A stretch of DNA of 64,000 bases, taken from positions 214,634 through 278,633 of the forward strand of contig JAHCHE010000008.1 in NCBI GenBank assembly GCA_026129905.1, read 5' to 3'. The position numbers and the translations under genes were made by a program. Shown here piece by piece: positions 25,653 through 33,775 of the stretch. The stretch's first letter is position 1. The number at the start of each line of letters is the position of its first letter. A model generated the notes under the pieces. The model saw only the letters and a program-made list of their open reading frames with translations, searched no databases and had not been told where the DNA came from. This DNA comes from Bryobacteraceae bacterium. Its GTDB lineage: Bacteria; Acidobacteriota; Terriglobia; Bryobacterales; Bryobacteraceae.

Positions 25653-26219
25653 CTACCCGGCGGCGTAAAGCTCACTGTTGAGCCAGGCGCGGGCTTTCAC
25701 CCATTCGCGCTGCACGGTGCGCAGCGTGACGCCCAGCAGTTCGGCGGTCTCCTGTTCGGTCAGGCCCAGGAAATAACGGTACTCGACGAGGTGCCGCATG
25801 CGGCTGTCCATGCCATCGAGCCGATCGAGCGCCTTGTCCAGCGCCAGTAAGTCTTCCAGCGATGCGTCGAGCCCGATCTGTTTGCCTTCGAACGTGGTGC
25901 GTTTGCGCTCCCCTTCCCGCTTTTCCGCGCTGCGCCTGCGGGCGTAATCGATCAGAATCTGGCGCATCGCCCGCGCGGCGATCGCAAAGAAATGCTCCCG
26001 CCCGCGCCAGTCCACCTTCGGCTGGTCCACCAGCTTGAGGTAGGTCTCGTTCACGAGACCGCTGACGCCAAGGGTGTGCCAGGGGCGTTCCCGGCGGATC
26101 TGGTGGGCCGCGACGCGGCGCAGTTCGCCATAGACCAGCGGGAAGAGACGGTCGAGCGCATCCCGGTCGCCGTCGCCTGCCTGCGCCAGCAAGGTCGTGA
26201 TGTAGCCTTGCCCCTCCAT
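25653..26219 (-). CDS. ECF-type sigma factor paired with kinase
   Basis: A 188-residue sigma factor of the ECF subgroup linked to Ser/Thr kinases in Acidobacteriota and Planctomycetota. Blocks: LFPLVYGELRRVAAHQIRRE, LVNETYLKLVDQPKVDWRGR, HFFAIAARAMRQILIDYARR (region 2) and YRYFLGLTEQETAELLGVTL then RTVQREWVKARAWL (region 4 helix-turn-helix). It has no anti-sigma neighbour; control by the adjacent kinase, possibly through phosphorylation, is the usual proposal. It is the first gene of the two-gene operon, divergent from mddA. Confidence 0.9.
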   Translation of the reverse strand: MEGQGYITTLLAQAGDGDRDALDRLFPLVYGELRRVAAHQIRRERPWHTLGVSGLVNETYLKLVDQPKVDWRGREHFFAIAARAMRQILIDYARRRSAEKREGERKRTTFEGKQIGLDASLEDLLALDKALDRLDGMDSRMRHLVEYRYFLGLTEQETAELLGVTLRTVQREWVKARAWLNSELYAAG

Positions 26220-26330
26220 CTACCCGGTTCTACAATTCTGACACGTTCCATGTCGCATTTCGAGGCAAAACTTCGCATGTAGGGTGTGAAGGGCCGAGAG
26301 GGACCCTGAAACACGAAAGGGGAAGACGAG

Positions 26331-27146
26331 ATGACAACGCAGACTGGAATGGAAAACGGGGAAAAGAGCCCGTCGAAAATCGCGCGCGTAGCGGCGCTGG
26401 CATATGGAACCGTGGCGTACCTGATCTTTTTCGGGACGCTGCTCTATGCGATCGGTTTCGTGGGCAACATCATGGTCGCCAAGTCGATCGACACCGGGAT
26501 GCCGGGGCCGTTCTGGCCTTCGGTTGCGATTAACGTCGCGCTGCTCGGCCTGTTCGGCTTGCAGCACAGCGTGATGGCGCGGCCGGAATTCAAGAAGCGC
26601 TGGACGCGGATCGTACCCAAGCCGATCGAGCGCAGCACGTTCGTCCTGTTCACCTGCTTCGCGTTCGCCCTGCTGTTCTGGATGTGGCAGCCGATGCCGG
26701 GCGTGGTGTGGCAGATCGACAACCCCGTGGCGAGCGCCGCCATCACGGCGCTGTCGATGGCCGGGTGGTTGTTCGTCGTGCTGTCCACCTTCATGATCCA
26801 TCACTTCGATCTGTTCGGCTTGCGCCAGGTGTACACGTACCTGCGGGGCGATCGCTACAGGGAACTCGGCTTCCGGACGCCCGGCGTCTACAAGTACCTG
26901 CGGCATCCGATCATGCTGGGATTCATGGTGGCGTTCTGGTCCGCGCCGACGATGACCGAGGGCCGGTTCCTGTTCGCGATGGTGACGACGGCTTACATCC
27001 TGGTGGCCATCCAACTGGAAGAGCGCGACCTGATGCGCTTCCACGGCCCGCTGTACGCCGAATACCGCCGCCGTGTCCGCGCGCTGTTGCCGATTCGGAA
27101 ATCCTCCGCTGCGGACAAAGTGGTGGCGCAGACGGCCGGCAATTGA
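26331..27146 (+). CDS. mddA: Methanethiol S-methyltransferase (NnrU-like membrane enzyme)
   Basis: A 271-residue integral membrane protein with about six hydrophobic spans. The sequence follows the MddA family: YLIFFGTLLYAIGFVGNIMV, KSIDTG, LFGLQHSVMARPEFKKRWT, ERSTFVLFTCFAFALLFWMW, MIHHFDLFGLRQVY and GVYKYLRHPIMLGFMVAFW. The LRHP motif and the EERDL block are shared with isoprenylcysteine-methyltransferase-like enzymes that bind S-adenosylmethionine. MddA methylates methanethiol to dimethylsulfide, a route known in aerobic soil bacteria. GGGGAAGACGAG precedes the ATG. It is divergent from the sigma/kinase pair. Confidence 0.87.
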   Translation: MTTQTGMENGEKSPSKIARVAALAYGTVAYLIFFGTLLYAIGFVGNIMVAKSIDTGMPGPFWPSVAINVALLGLFGLQHSVMARPEFKKRWTRIVPKPIERSTFVLFTCFAFALLFWMWQPMPGVVWQIDNPVASAAITALSMAGWLFVVLSTFMIHHFDLFGLRQVYTYLRGDRYRELGFRTPGVYKYLRHPIMLGFMVAFWSAPTMTEGRFLFAMVTTAYILVAIQLEERDLMRFHGPLYAEYRRRVRALLPIRKSSAADKVVAQTAGN

Positions 27147-27182
27147 GCCAGGCGCCGCAGGCATGCACCGAGGAGGAGCGTC

Positions 27183-27476
27183 ATGAAAAATCCATTTGGC
27201 ACGGAAATGGCGATGACGGCGGTTTTGGCAGCCATTCTCGCCGGTCCTCCCTTGTGGTGGGCCGGCGAGGCCCTTCGCGAAGCTCACCGGCAAGCCCGCG
27301 CTTCGGCGGCTCACGAAAGCAGCTTCGGAGATCGGGAATTGCGGCGCCGGCCCGGAGAGATCCAGAACTTCACCGCGGAGCCGCGGAGAACGCAGAGAAG
27401 ACGCGGAGAGGCGGGCGCGACGCAAGACGTAAGTTTTCGCGCAAATTGGAACGGTCGGGAAAGTGATTGTGGGTGA
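27183..27476 (+). CDS. Small membrane protein with repeat-derived C-terminus
   Basis: GAGGAGGAG ends 4 nt before ATG 27183, one of the strongest ribosome sites in the window, 36 nt after mddA; the two are probably co-transcribed. Residues 10-28 (AMTAVLAAILAGPPLWWAG) form one membrane span and the next ~30 are helical and charged. From about residue 63 onward the protein is encoded by an intergenic-type CGCGGAG repeat and becomes Arg-rich, suggesting that the original stop was lost and the frame reads into a repeat. Function unknown. Confidence 0.6.
   Translation: MKNPFGTEMAMTAVLAAILAGPPLWWAGEALREAHRQARASAAHESSFGDRELRRRPGEIQNFTAEPRRTQRRRGEAGATQDVSFRANWNGRESDCG
27372..27411. repeat. Purine-rich CGCGGAG/CGCAGAG short repeat
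   Basis: About 40 bp made of four imperfect units of CGCRGAG with 1-4 base spacers. I recall very similar short repeats scattered between genes in Acidobacteriota and Planctomycetota genomes. Here it lies inside the 3' part of the small membrane protein frame. Confidence 0.5.
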
Positions 27477-28095
27477 ATGACTTGCGGGCTGTTCGGCGCG
27501 CCGCGACGCAACTTCGACCGAAGATGCGTCGCGGCCGTGATGGGCGGTCCGGAACACGATCGTGAACCCCGGCGATGAGGGCAGGCGGAGGCGCTGGGGG
27601 AGGGTTTCAAGGGGGAGCGGGAGGGCGACGGTTTCCACCGAACGGGCGCCGAGGCTGGAAACGAGGACGCCGCCGGAGGCCGCAGGCGATGCCAGCACGT
27701 GAAAATAAGCTCCCTAAGTAAACGTTCAGACCTGAATATCAGGCCTCATGAGGTATTTTACGGCGGAGGCAGTGAGGATCGGCGGGGCGGAAAGATGGAA
27801 ATGGTTGTGGATTAAGGGGATAATTAACGGGAACGGGTTGTGACCCGCGGTTGGGAACCCAACGCGCCGGTGCATCCGGTGACGGAGGCAACCGCGGAGA
27901 TCATCGCGCGAATCGGCGGCGAACAAGCGGCTAACGGGATCAATCTTCCGCCTGGCGATCTCATCATCGGAGCGCGCGCCCCTGGATCTCGCCAGGAGCG
28001 AGAGAGAAGGACCGGCAGTTCACGGCGGCGAGTCGGAATCGCGGGGCGCCGTCCTGCCTGGCGCTCCAGCGCATCACGCGCACGGACGAGTCCGC
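27477..28095. other. Intergenic region, no supported gene; palindrome-rich centre
   Basis: No frame in these 619 bp has a ribosome site plus protein-like composition. The stretch 27700-27840 is clearly AT-richer than its surroundings and holds several palindromes: 27731-27743, 27744-27753, and GGGT-TGTG-ACCC at about 27835-27846. It separates the mddA locus from the first toxin-antitoxin pair and may be a junction or regulatory region. Confidence 0.5.
27731..27753. repeat. Two abutting palindromes
   Basis: CCTGA-ATA-TCAGG (27731-27743) is followed without a gap by the perfect palindrome CCTCATGAGG (27744-27753). Two symmetric sites back to back in an AT-rich intergenic region suggest a protein-binding site, a recombination end or a structured transcript; no evidence decides between these. 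Confidence 0.5.
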
Positions 28096-28428
28096 TCACT
28101 CGAATATCGGCGCGAGTCTGGCCAGCACTTCATCCATGATGGCGCCGTGGACGCTTTCCAGTTTCTTGCCGCCGCGAGCGGCGAGGTCGAGGGCGCGCGG
28201 TTGATCGCAGCGGATAACGCCGGTGGTTTGGGTTGCCGCGCCCGACAGCGGTACAGCGAAGCCGGCTGTCCGCGCGAAACTCCCGCCGCTGGCGATGGGG
28301 AGGACCACGGGTACTTTGGTCACGCGGTTGAACGCGTCCGGCGAGACGATCAGGACGGGGCGGCGCCCCTTCTGCTCGTGGCCTTGGGCGGGATCAGGCC
28401 CGACCAGCCAAATATCGCCCCGTTTCAT
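28096..28428 (-). CDS. chpB: MazF/ChpB-family endoribonuclease toxin
   Basis: A 110-residue type II toxin. MKRGDIWLVGPDPAQGHEQK, then GRRPVLIVSPDAFN, LPIASGGSFARTAGFAVPLS, TTGVIRCDQPRALDLAARGG and IMDEVLARL match E. coli ChpB nearly block for block. ChpB cleaves mRNA at short sequences and is blocked by its antitoxin. The start (ATG 28428) overlaps the antitoxin stop by one base (TGATG), so the pair is translationally coupled. The longer upstream frame (from 28467) is inside the antitoxin and was not used. Confidence 0.92.
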   Translation of the reverse strand: MKRGDIWLVGPDPAQGHEQKGRRPVLIVSPDAFNRVTKVPVVLPIASGGSFARTAGFAVPLSGAATQTTGVIRCDQPRALDLAARGGKKLESVHGAIMDEVLARLAPIFE

Positions 28429-28685
28429 CAGAGGAGTTCGCCGCCAGCCGGCTTGCCACGGAGCCACTCACGATCTTCTTTACCGCGCGCCGCCTTGGGA
28501 TCGCATTGAGCGAGGAGTTCATCCAGTGTGTAGCGGCGCCGCTGGTGCGGTTCAACAACCAACCGGCCGCTTTCGACCGCGATGCCGACCTTCACGCCCG
28601 GCCGGAGGCGCAGGAGGTTGAGTAGCGCGGGCGGAATGGCCAGCATGATCGAGCCGCCGACCTTGCGCAGACTCGTGGTGTGCAT
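28428..28685 (-). CDS. chpS: AbrB/MazE-fold antitoxin ChpS
   Basis: An 85-residue antitoxin. The N-terminus (LRKVGGSIMLAIPPALLNLL then LRPGVKVGIAVESGRLVVEP) is a MazE/AbrB swapped-hairpin DNA-binding fold. The C-terminus (RRRYTLDELLAQCDPKAARG to GGELL) matches the ChpS toxin-wrapping tail. It binds ChpB and should repress its own promoter. An inverted repeat overlapping a -10-like TATACT lies 17-34 bp upstream. Confidence 0.9.
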   Translation of the reverse strand: MHTTSLRKVGGSIMLAIPPALLNLLRLRPGVKVGIAVESGRLVVEPHQRRRYTLDELLAQCDPKAARGKEDREWLRGKPAGGELL

Positions 28686-28701
28686 TTCCAGTTGTTCTCA
28701 A

Positions 28702-28719
28702 GTTATATTCTAGTATAAC
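28702..28719 (-). promoter_or_regulatory. chpSB operator/promoter: inverted repeat GTTATA-N6-TATAAC
   Basis: Perfect 6-bp arms (GTTATA and TATAAC) separated by 6 bp, 17 bp upstream of chpS. The - strand reading contains TATACT, five of six bases of a -10 box, inside the repeat. Overlap of a symmetric site with the -10 fits autorepression by the antitoxin, as is standard for MazE-type systems. Confidence 0.55.
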
Positions 28720-28870
28720 CAATCGGGAGCATGGGAGGCGCCGCCAGCATCGGGTCGACGTTGGTGGCGCGCGCCGGCCAACGTGAGATCGTCGATCCCG
28801 TCGACGGCCAGCCGCTACCGGCGTCGAAGGCGATAGCAGCGGGAAAGCTCCCGCGCCGGGCGGAGCAGAC

Positions 28871-28876
28871 TATAAT
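28871..28876 (+). promoter_or_regulatory. Consensus -10 (TATAAT), near-leaderless promoter
   Basis: A perfect TATAAT lies 17 bp before ATG 28888, which would give a 5' leader of about 5 nt. No Shine-Dalgarno is present between them and no -35 is visible at 16-18 bp. A 6-bp GCGGGA-AAGC-TCCCGC hairpin lies just upstream, at 28838-28853. Confidence 0.4.
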
Positions 28877-28887
28877 CTTTAGTATCA

Positions 28888-31380
28888 ATGCTGGGCGGCT
28901 CGGTACTGGGAGGTCTGGGGAGCGCCATTCTATTTGTCTCCGCCGCCGCTACGCTGCGCGGGCAGCAGGAACTGCCTAGACAAGCCGGCGCGATCCTTCA
29001 AAAGAACTGCATAAATTGCCACGGCGCGGCGCTGCGGATGTCGGGCCTGGACCTGCGAACACGGCAGTCGATTCTGGCCGGGGGGACCCGCGGCCCGGCC
29101 GTCGAGCCGGCAAATCCCGCGCGCAGCCTGCTGTATAAGCTGGCGACGCACGACGTGAAGCCGACCATGCCGCCGGGGCAGAAGCTGTCCGAGGGCGATC
29201 TCGATGTTCTGCGGCGCTGGATCACGGCCGGCGCGGTGCTGGAGGAGACGGAAGCCGGCGCGGCGGATGACGACGCGAAGGCTCGCCTGGCCAAGCTCGA
29301 GGAACGCCCAGTGACCGCCGCCGAGCGCAGTTTCTGGGCGTACAAGCAACCCGCGCGGTCCGATCCTCCCGGCGGCGCCTCGCACCCGGTGGATGCCTTT
29401 CTCGCGCAGGCATGGACGGCCAAAGGCCTGAAGCCGTCGCCGCAAGCCGATGCCCGCACGCTGGTCCGGCGCGCTTACCTCGATCTCACCGGCCTGTCGC
29501 CGGCGCCGGAGCAGGTGGAGGCCTTCGCCGACGATCCCTCGGAGGAGCGGTGGACGGCGCTGATCGAAGGGCTGCTCGCATCCCCGCACTACGGCGAACG
29601 CTGGGGGCGACACTGGCTGGACCTGGTACGGTACGCCGATTCCGGCGGTTTCGAGCGCGACTTCGACTGGCACAACGCCTGGCGGTATCGCGACTACGTC
29701 GTCTCGGCCTTCAACTCCGACAAGCCGTACGACCGGTTTCTGCGCGAGCAGATCGCGGGCGACGAAATCGCGCCGGACGACGACGAGGCAATGGTGGCCA
29801 CGGGTTATCTGCGGCTCGGCCTGGACAACAACATCAAGAACGAGCGCACGCGGATGGACGAACTCGACGATATCGTCTCGACCACGTCGCTGGCCTTTGT
29901 CGGCCAGACGGTGGGATGCGCGCGATGCCACAACCACAAGTTCGATCCCATTCCGCAGAAGGATTACTACCGCATGCAAGCGGTATTCTTCTCCACCAAG
30001 GGCGTCGAACACCCGCTGGCGCCGCCCGAGGTGGTCGCCCGGCGCGACGCTGAGGCGCAGCGGATCCGCGAGCTGAAAAAGCCGCTCGAGCAGGCGAGGA
30101 AGGAGATTGATGCGCCACACCGGCAGCGCATCTTCGAGGAGAAGGTCGCTCAGCTTCCCGACTACCTCCAGCTCGCCTGGCGCACGCCGAAGGATAAGCG
30201 CACGGAAGGCCAGCAGCTCAACGCCGAGCAGATCGAGAAGACGCTCGTGGTGAAGGAGCAGGAAATTCTGGCCTCGATGAGCGAGGCGGAACGCGAGCGG
30301 CGCGCCGAGATCAACCGGGAACTCGAGGCTCTCGACGCGCGGATGCCAGCCCCCTACCCCACCGCCAGGGCCATCGGCGAGGAGGACCGCGAGCCGCTGC
30401 CTTCGTACTTCCTGCACCGCGGCGCGCCCGACATGAAGGGCTCGCTCATGGCGCCAGGGATTCTCACGGTGGCCTGGAACGGCGAGTACGAGTTTCCGGC
30501 GGCGCCCCCGGATGCCCGGTCGAGTTTTCGGCGGCGCGGGTTCGCCGAGTGGGTCGCATCGCCCGAGAATCCCCTCACCGCCAGGGTCATGGTGAACCGC
30601 ATCTGGCAGCATCACTTCGGCGAGGGCATCGTGCGCACGCCGAGCAACTTCGGCAAGACCGGACAGCCGCCGTCGCACCCGGAACTGCTGGACTGGCTGG
30701 CCACCGAGTTCATCCGCTCCGGCTGGAGCGTCAAGGCGATGCACCGACTGATGCTGTCGTCGAACGCGTACCGGATGGCGAGCGACGACGTCGCCGAAAA
30801 TGCCGCCATCGACCCGGAGAATCGCCTGTTCTGGCGGATGCCGCGCCAGCGGCTGGAGGCCGAGATTCTGCGCGACCAGATACTCGCCGCGGCCGGCACG
30901 CTCGACCGTACGGTTGGCGGTCCCGCCGTTTTTCCGTACATCGACCCGGACCTGTTTCAAAGCAGCACCGAGCGCACCTGGCCCGGCAAGCCGGACAGCG
31001 ACCCATCCACATGGCGGCGGAGTCTGTACGTCTTCATGAAGCGCAGCATCCGTTACCCCTTGTTCGAATCCTTCGATCAGCCGGATGCGACGCTGTCCTG
31101 CGATCGCAGGAACCGCTCCACCGTCGCGCCTCAGGCGCTGCTGCTGATGAACAATGCGTTTGTCGTTTTGCACGCCGGTAAGTTCGCCGAGCGCCTGGAG
31201 AGAGAGACGGGCGACGATCCGGGGCGGCAGGTGGACCGGGCGTACCGCCTGGCGCTGAGCCGGCCGCCGTCCCAATTTGAGCGCCGGCGCGCCTTGGAGT
31301 TCCTGGCCGGCGAAACCGGAACGCTGGCCGATTTCTGCCAGCTTCTGTTTAACCTGAACGAGTTCGCGTACCGCCAATGA
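28888..31380 (+). CDS. Planctomycete-type cytochrome c / DUF1549 / DUF1553 protein
   Basis: An 830-residue exported protein. After a short hydrophobic signal (LGSAILFVSAAATLRGQ) comes a cytochrome-c-like domain with a CINCH heme site near residue 40 and a distal Met in TMPPGQKL. DUF1549 follows (HWLDLVRYADSGGFERDFDW; a second CxxCH in VGCARCHNHKFDPIPQKDYY). A helical coiled region comes next, then DUF1553 (NPLTARVMVNRIWQHHFGEG, FGKTGQPPSHPELLDWLA, RRSLYVFMKRS). These proteins occur with DUF1501 partners and are thought to serve electron transfer linked to polysaccharide use. The DUF1501 gene overlaps its stop by 4 nt. Confidence 0.92.
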   Translation: MLGGSVLGGLGSAILFVSAAATLRGQQELPRQAGAILQKNCINCHGAALRMSGLDLRTRQSILAGGTRGPAVEPANPARSLLYKLATHDVKPTMPPGQKLSEGDLDVLRRWITAGAVLEETEAGAADDDAKARLAKLEERPVTAAERSFWAYKQPARSDPPGGASHPVDAFLAQAWTAKGLKPSPQADARTLVRRAYLDLTGLSPAPEQVEAFADDPSEERWTALIEGLLASPHYGERWGRHWLDLVRYADSGGFERDFDWHNAWRYRDYVVSAFNSDKPYDRFLREQIAGDEIAPDDDEAMVATGYLRLGLDNNIKNERTRMDELDDIVSTTSLAFVGQTVGCARCHNHKFDPIPQKDYYRMQAVFFSTKGVEHPLAPPEVVARRDAEAQRIRELKKPLEQARKEIDAPHRQRIFEEKVAQLPDYLQLAWRTPKDKRTEGQQLNAEQIEKTLVVKEQEILASMSEAERERRAEINRELEALDARMPAPYPTARAIGEEDREPLPSYFLHRGAPDMKGSLMAPGILTVAWNGEYEFPAAPPDARSSFRRRGFAEWVASPENPLTARVMVNRIWQHHFGEGIVRTPSNFGKTGQPPSHPELLDWLATEFIRSGWSVKAMHRLMLSSNAYRMASDDVAENAAIDPENRLFWRMPRQRLEAEILRDQILAAAGTLDRTVGGPAVFPYIDPDLFQSSTERTWPGKPDSDPSTWRRSLYVFMKRSIRYPLFESFDQPDATLSCDRRNRSTVAPQALLLMNNAFVVLHAGKFAERLERETGDDPGRQVDRAYRLALSRPPSQFERRRALEFLAGETGTLADFCQLLFNLNEFAYRQ

Positions 31381-32789
31381 AACAACACGTCTGCTCTCGC
31401 CGCGAATGGCTTTCCCGCATGGGCGGAGGCATCGGCAGCCTCGCGCTGGCGGACCTTCTTCACCGGCAGGGCGCGCTCGCCGCAGCCACGTCTCCGCTGG
31501 CGTCCAGGCCGTCTCATTTCCCGGCAAAGGCGAAAGCGGTTATTTCGATCTTCTGTTACGGCGGCGTCAGCCAGGTGGACACCTTCGATCCCAAGCCCCT
31601 ACTGCTCCAGCGCCAGGGTGAGGCGATGACGGGGGCGGGAGAGGTTTCCGTTTCGCAAGGCCACCCGGGCGGGCTGATGCCGTCGCCGTGGACGTTCCGC
31701 AAGCACGGGCAGTGCGGCATGGACGTCTCGACGTTGTTTCCGCACGTGGCCGAGCACGTGGACGACCTGGCGCTGATCCGCTCGATGCACTGCCTCAGCA
31801 ACGACCACGGTCCGGCGCTCTACCAGATGAACACCGGGACAATCCTCGCCGGGCATCCGAGCGTCGGCAGTTGGGTCGCCTACGGCCTGGGAACGGAAAA
31901 CGAGAACCTGCCCGGCTACATCGTCTTCACCGATTACCGCGGCGGTCCGATCAACGGCGCGCCGAACTGGGGCGCGGGCTACATGCCGGCGGCGTACCAG
32001 GGCACGCAGTTCCGATCGAGCGGCGATCCGATTGTGGACTTGCAGCCTCCCAAGGGGCGCTCGCGCGAACAGCAGCGCGAGTGGCTCGACCTGCTCGGCG
32101 ATTTGAATGGGGCGCACCTGGAGCGCAATCCCGCCGACAGCGAACTGGCCGCCCGTATCCATTCCTACGAACTCGCCTTTCGCATGCAGACGCACGCGGC
32201 CGAGGCGATCGACATCGGAAAGGAATCGGAAGCGACGCGACGGCTGTACGGGCTCGACGATAAGCACACCGAGTACTTCGGCCGGCAGGCGCTGATGGCG
32301 CGGCGGCTGGTGGAGCATGGAGTCCGGTTCGTGCAACTGTACTCGGGCGGCGGCAACTTCGAGCCGAGCTGGGACGCGCACTTCGATCTCAAGGGGAATC
32401 ACGAAGGCCACGCCCGGGAAACCGACAAGCCCATCGCCGGCCTGATCAAGGACCTGAAGAGCCGCGGCTTGTTCGATTCCACGCTCATCGTCTGGCACAG
32501 CGAGTTCGGCCGCATGCCGATTTCACAACGAATGGACGGGCGCGACCATAACCCGGACGGCTTCTCGGTCTGGCTGGCGGGCGCGGGCGTGAAGGGCGGG
32601 ACGATCGTCGGCGCGACGGACGAGTACGGCTACCGGGCCGTTGAGGATAAGAAATCAGTCTACGACCTCCACGCCACGCTGCTGCACCTGCTGGGACTGG
32701 ACCACGAGAAGCTGACCTACCACTTCAACGGGCGCGACATGCGGCTGACCGACGTGCATGGCGAACTGATCCACGAAGCGCTGGCGTAG
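31377..32789 (+). CDS. DUF1501 protein with Tat signal
   Basis: A 470-residue DUF1501 protein. The N-terminus SRREWLSRMGGGIGSLALAD is a twin-arginine signal. The alkaline-phosphatase-like fold is seen in KAVISIFCYGGVSQVDTFDP, SIMRSMH-type block ALIRSMHCLSNDHGPALYQM, TIVWHSEFGRMP-type block DSTLIVWHSEFGRMPIS and DGRDHNPDGFSVWLAGAGVK. The function is unsettled; members are co-encoded with planctomycete-type cytochromes, here by a 4-nt ATGA overlap, so the two products likely act together in the periplasm. Normal length for the family. Confidence 0.92.
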   Translation: MKQHVCSRREWLSRMGGGIGSLALADLLHRQGALAAATSPLASRPSHFPAKAKAVISIFCYGGVSQVDTFDPKPLLLQRQGEAMTGAGEVSVSQGHPGGLMPSPWTFRKHGQCGMDVSTLFPHVAEHVDDLALIRSMHCLSNDHGPALYQMNTGTILAGHPSVGSWVAYGLGTENENLPGYIVFTDYRGGPINGAPNWGAGYMPAAYQGTQFRSSGDPIVDLQPPKGRSREQQREWLDLLGDLNGAHLERNPADSELAARIHSYELAFRMQTHAAEAIDIGKESEATRRLYGLDDKHTEYFGRQALMARRLVEHGVRFVQLYSGGGNFEPSWDAHFDLKGNHEGHARETDKPIAGLIKDLKSRGLFDSTLIVWHSEFGRMPISQRMDGRDHNPDGFSVWLAGAGVKGGTIVGATDEYGYRAVEDKKSVYDLHATLLHLLGLDHEKLTYHFNGRDMRLTDVHGELIHEALA

Positions 32790-32809
32790 CGCAGCAGGAG
32801 CGCGCGGCG

Positions 32810-33682
32810 TTAACGCAGGCTTTCTCCGGAACCGCGGCCGTTCAGCACGAGGTTGGCCGCAACAGCGCGGTGATCGGAAAACGGTATCGGCGCCACCTCA
32901 AGATGATTCGACTCCAAGCCCTGGAAGAAAAGCCAATCGAGCCGCATGCCGAGGGCGTCATGGGTGGCGCGATTGGCGCCAACGGGCGTGGAAAATCCGT
33001 GCTCATTCATCAGTTGCTGGACTGCGCCAGCCTGCTTGCCGAAGCACGGAAACGGGATGACATTGCCGATCCAGTAGAACGGGTTGGTGTTGAGATCGCC
33101 CGCGATCAGGCGGGGGCCGGAGAAGTGAGCGGCCTCCTCCAGCACCGGCCGCAACTGTTCGAGCCGGTCCACGGGATTGATCCGAGTATCAAGATGGGCG
33201 TTCCAGACCCGAATCGCGGCGCCCGGCGCGTCCACCGTGGCGGCGATGGCGATTCGCGTCCGGGACCGGAAAACAAGGTTGCAAGCCTTTAGCTGAATCG
33301 TCCTGACGTCGGTGAGAGGGTACCGGCTGAGGATTGCGAGCCCTTGATCCGTGACAGCGGGGCTCGCCGGCACGGCCGCCACGTGATACCCGAGGAGGGC
33401 TGCCAGGTGTTCCGCCACTGCGCCTGCTCCGTTTCCTCCGACCGCTTCCTGAAATAGATAGATATCGGCGTCGGCCGTTGCCGGGCTCCTCCGGAGATCG
33501 CGCAGCATCCTGTCGACGTTGGTCTCTTTCGCCACATTGAGCGTAACTACGGAGATATCAAAGTGTTGTGGCATGTGAGATGGAAGTCCGCCTCCCGAGC
33601 GATGCCCGGAATGTCCGATCAGGTAATTGGCGAGCACGGCTGCTCCCGCCACGGCGACATATATAACCAGGCGTTGGCCCAT
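32810..33682 (-). CDS. Endonuclease/exonuclease/phosphatase family protein, exported or anchored
   Basis: A 290-residue EEP-fold hydrolase. Motifs in order: SVVTLNVAK, IYLFQEAVGG (metal Glu), VWNAHLDTRI (His), IAGDLNTNPF (Asp/Asn), RLDWLFFQGL and PFSDHRAVAAN (catalytic Asp-His). An N-terminal hydrophobic stretch (LVIYVAVAGAAVLANYLIG) is an anchor or signal, placing it outside the cytoplasm. Substrates of the family range from DNA and RNA to phospholipid and inositol phosphates. It is convergent with the DUF1501 gene. Confidence 0.85.
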   Translation of the reverse strand: MGQRLVIYVAVAGAAVLANYLIGHSGHRSGGGLPSHMPQHFDISVVTLNVAKETNVDRMLRDLRRSPATADADIYLFQEAVGGNGAGAVAEHLAALLGYHVAAVPASPAVTDQGLAILSRYPLTDVRTIQLKACNLVFRSRTRIAIAATVDAPGAAIRVWNAHLDTRINPVDRLEQLRPVLEEAAHFSGPRLIAGDLNTNPFYWIGNVIPFPCFGKQAGAVQQLMNEHGFSTPVGANRATHDALGMRLDWLFFQGLESNHLEVAPIPFSDHRAVAANLVLNGRGSGESLR

Positions 33683-33775
33683 GGATCAGAAAAGAAGGCG
33701 GGACTCTAGACTTGTTCGCGGACTACTGGTTGGATGCGCACGGTGGCAGGAAGGTTTCTGCAAACAGCGTCGGGA

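Noticed and set aside
26220..27698. 492-codon open frame on the - strand
   Set aside because: It runs antisense to mddA, has Arg/His/Gln-rich composition typical of complement frames in GC-rich DNA, and no domain.
27840..28139. 99-codon + frame in the palindrome-rich gap
   Set aside because: No ribosome site and an Arg/Ser-rich tail overlapping chpB on the other strand; not convincing.
28731..28979. 82-codon + frame before the cytochrome gene
   Set aside because: No ribosome site, overlaps the start of the better supported gene, no domain.
28930..31527. 865-codon open frame on the - strand
   Set aside because: It is the antisense of the cytochrome/DUF1549/DUF1553 gene, whose + strand translation has clear motifs.
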